Below, in pieces: positions 34,392 through 35,006 of a stretch of 35,006 nucleotides of DNA; within the stretch, counting starts at the first letter, position 1; each line of letters starts with the position of its first letter. The notes under the pieces are model-generated. The model was not told the DNA's origin. It searched no databases and worked only from the letters and a program-made list of their open reading frames with translations. The translations under genes were made by a program, and so were the position numbers. Source of the DNA: Bacteroidetes bacterium HGW-Bacteroidetes-6. GTDB taxonomy: Bacteria > Bacteroidota > Bacteroidia > Bacteroidales > DTU049. The stretch lies in NCBI GenBank assembly GCA_002842495.1, contig PHDB01000037.1, positions 1-35,006 on the forward strand, written 5' to 3'.

Positions 34392-35006
34392 TTATATTTT
34401 CAGCACTTTTATTCTGGCCGCCTTTCCCGACTTTGTTGTTATTTCAATCAAATAATACCCCTTATCACCAAAAATTTCAAGATCGATTTGGGATGTTGAT
34501 TTGAAATTTTGCATTGCAATTTCCTGTCCAACACTATTTCTGACAACAACAGTCACATCGTCATAGCTTTCTCCAAGAACAATAGCCAAGTTGCCAGATG
34601 TTGGGTTTGGATAAACAATAAAAGCTGATCCAAAATCGCTTTCCAAAATTCCAATGGTAGTAATTGCATAGCAGGCCGAAGTATCAATGCATCCGCTTTG
34701 TTCAACTTCAACAGCATAATTGCCATTAACAGTTGCTGTAAAAATCTGACTTGTTTCACCGGTAACAGAGGAAAGCCCATTTCCGCAATCAAGCCATTGA
34801 TATGCAGCACCGGTTGCATTGGCAGTCAATGTTGCTCCATTTTGCGATACTGTCACATCTACATCTGTTACATCTACAGTTGTAGTAATTATGCTGTCGC
34901 AAAGCAAGGTTGTTTGCAAATTGCTTACGTGAATCACTTGTGCCGTAATGTTGGTCTCTGTTGTTCCGTCAGGAAAGAGATAGCTGTCGCCACTGCAAAC
35001 TGTTGC
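34392..35006 (-). CDS. T9SS-secreted surface protein, C-terminal part (5' end outside the window)
   Basis: The frame is open to the right edge, so the GTG near 34937 is internal. The visible part holds an Ig-like/adhesion repeat with C-S-G-D-S-Y-L-F-P-D-G and A-Y-Q-W-L-D-C-G-N-G, then a linker, and ends in a type A sorting domain: V-Y-P-N-P-T-S-G-N-L, then V-V-V-R-N-S-V-G-Q-E-I, then G-Y-Y-L-I-E-I-T-T-K-S-G-K and the basic terminus K-V-L-K-I (TIGR04183-type). This tail directs export by the Bacteroidota type IX system and is cleaved on surface attachment. The function of the mature protein is not visible. Confidence 0.9.
   Translation of the reverse strand, partial: ATVCSGDSYLFPDGTTETNITAQVIHVSNLQTTLLCDSIITTTVDVTDVDVTVSQNGATLTANATGAAYQWLDCGNGLSSVTGETSQIFTATVNGNYAVEVEQSGCIDTSACYAITTIGILESDFGSAFIVYPNPTSGNLAIVLGESYDDVTVVVRNSVGQEIAMQNFKSTSQIDLEIFGDKGYYLIEITTKSGKAARIKVLKI

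Noticed and set aside
1..35006. CRISPR arrays, tRNA and rRNA genes
   Set aside because: No regularly spaced direct repeats, cloverleaf-type sequences or rRNA-like segments were noticed on either strand.

Overview
The window looks like a chromosomal segment of a Bacteroidota bacterium, probably an anaerobic or facultative Bacteroidales-like organism. Three things support this. A partial protein at the right edge ends in a type IX secretion C-terminal sorting domain. Nine genes are preceded, with short leaders, by the Bacteroidota -7 promoter element TAnnTTTG. Many proteins are typical Bacteroidota versions (PorT-like barrel, DUF4143 AAA ATPase, RegB-like kinase). No rRNA, tRNA, CRISPR array, transposase or phage gene was seen.

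Left part (1-9.1 kb): a truncated PBP4-type D,D-carboxypeptidase and a small outer-membrane barrel on the plus strand face a minus-strand operon, radC - wecB - polysaccharide deacetylase-like - FemAB/GNAT-like. Next on the minus strand is a secreted protein joining a thioredoxin-like domain to a sialidase-like propeller, and then a remnant of a second GNAT gene. The remnant's tail is nearly identical to the intact GNAT tail, so the secreted-protein gene sits between two direct repeats.

Middle (9.5-20 kb): a response regulator with an enlarged receiver domain and a sensor kinase carrying the quinone-binding-type motif GGIENPF are followed by ThiF family 2. Molybdenum-cofactor genes follow, a MOSC-MogA fusion and moaC, interleaved with a serine hydrolase and an unknown periplasmic protein. 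An acyltransferase, a GT39-like membrane glycosyltransferase and a GT4 glycosyltransferase then probably serve a surface lipid or glycan.

Main cluster (20-30.4 kb): two fold-type II PLP enzymes joined by a TAATG stop/start overlap, a molybdenum hydroxylase of the selenium-dependent xanthine dehydrogenase type (2Fe-2S domains fused to the Mo domain, no FAD domain), an inserted AAA ATPase, SsnA, a dihydropyrimidinase/hydantoinase, a YcxB-like membrane protein and a DUF302 protein. By family this is an anaerobic purine or N-heterocycle degradation cluster. The two PLP enzymes at its head are the least explained part and the best candidate for new biochemistry.

Right part (30.4-35 kb): clpB, with an inverted repeat over its start codon, a CoA-binding-fold protein, rpe, and the 3' end of a T9SS-secreted protein.

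The segment is compact: five convergent gene pairs end within 7 bases of each other. Family assignments come from reading motifs and length; no similarity search or structure prediction was run.
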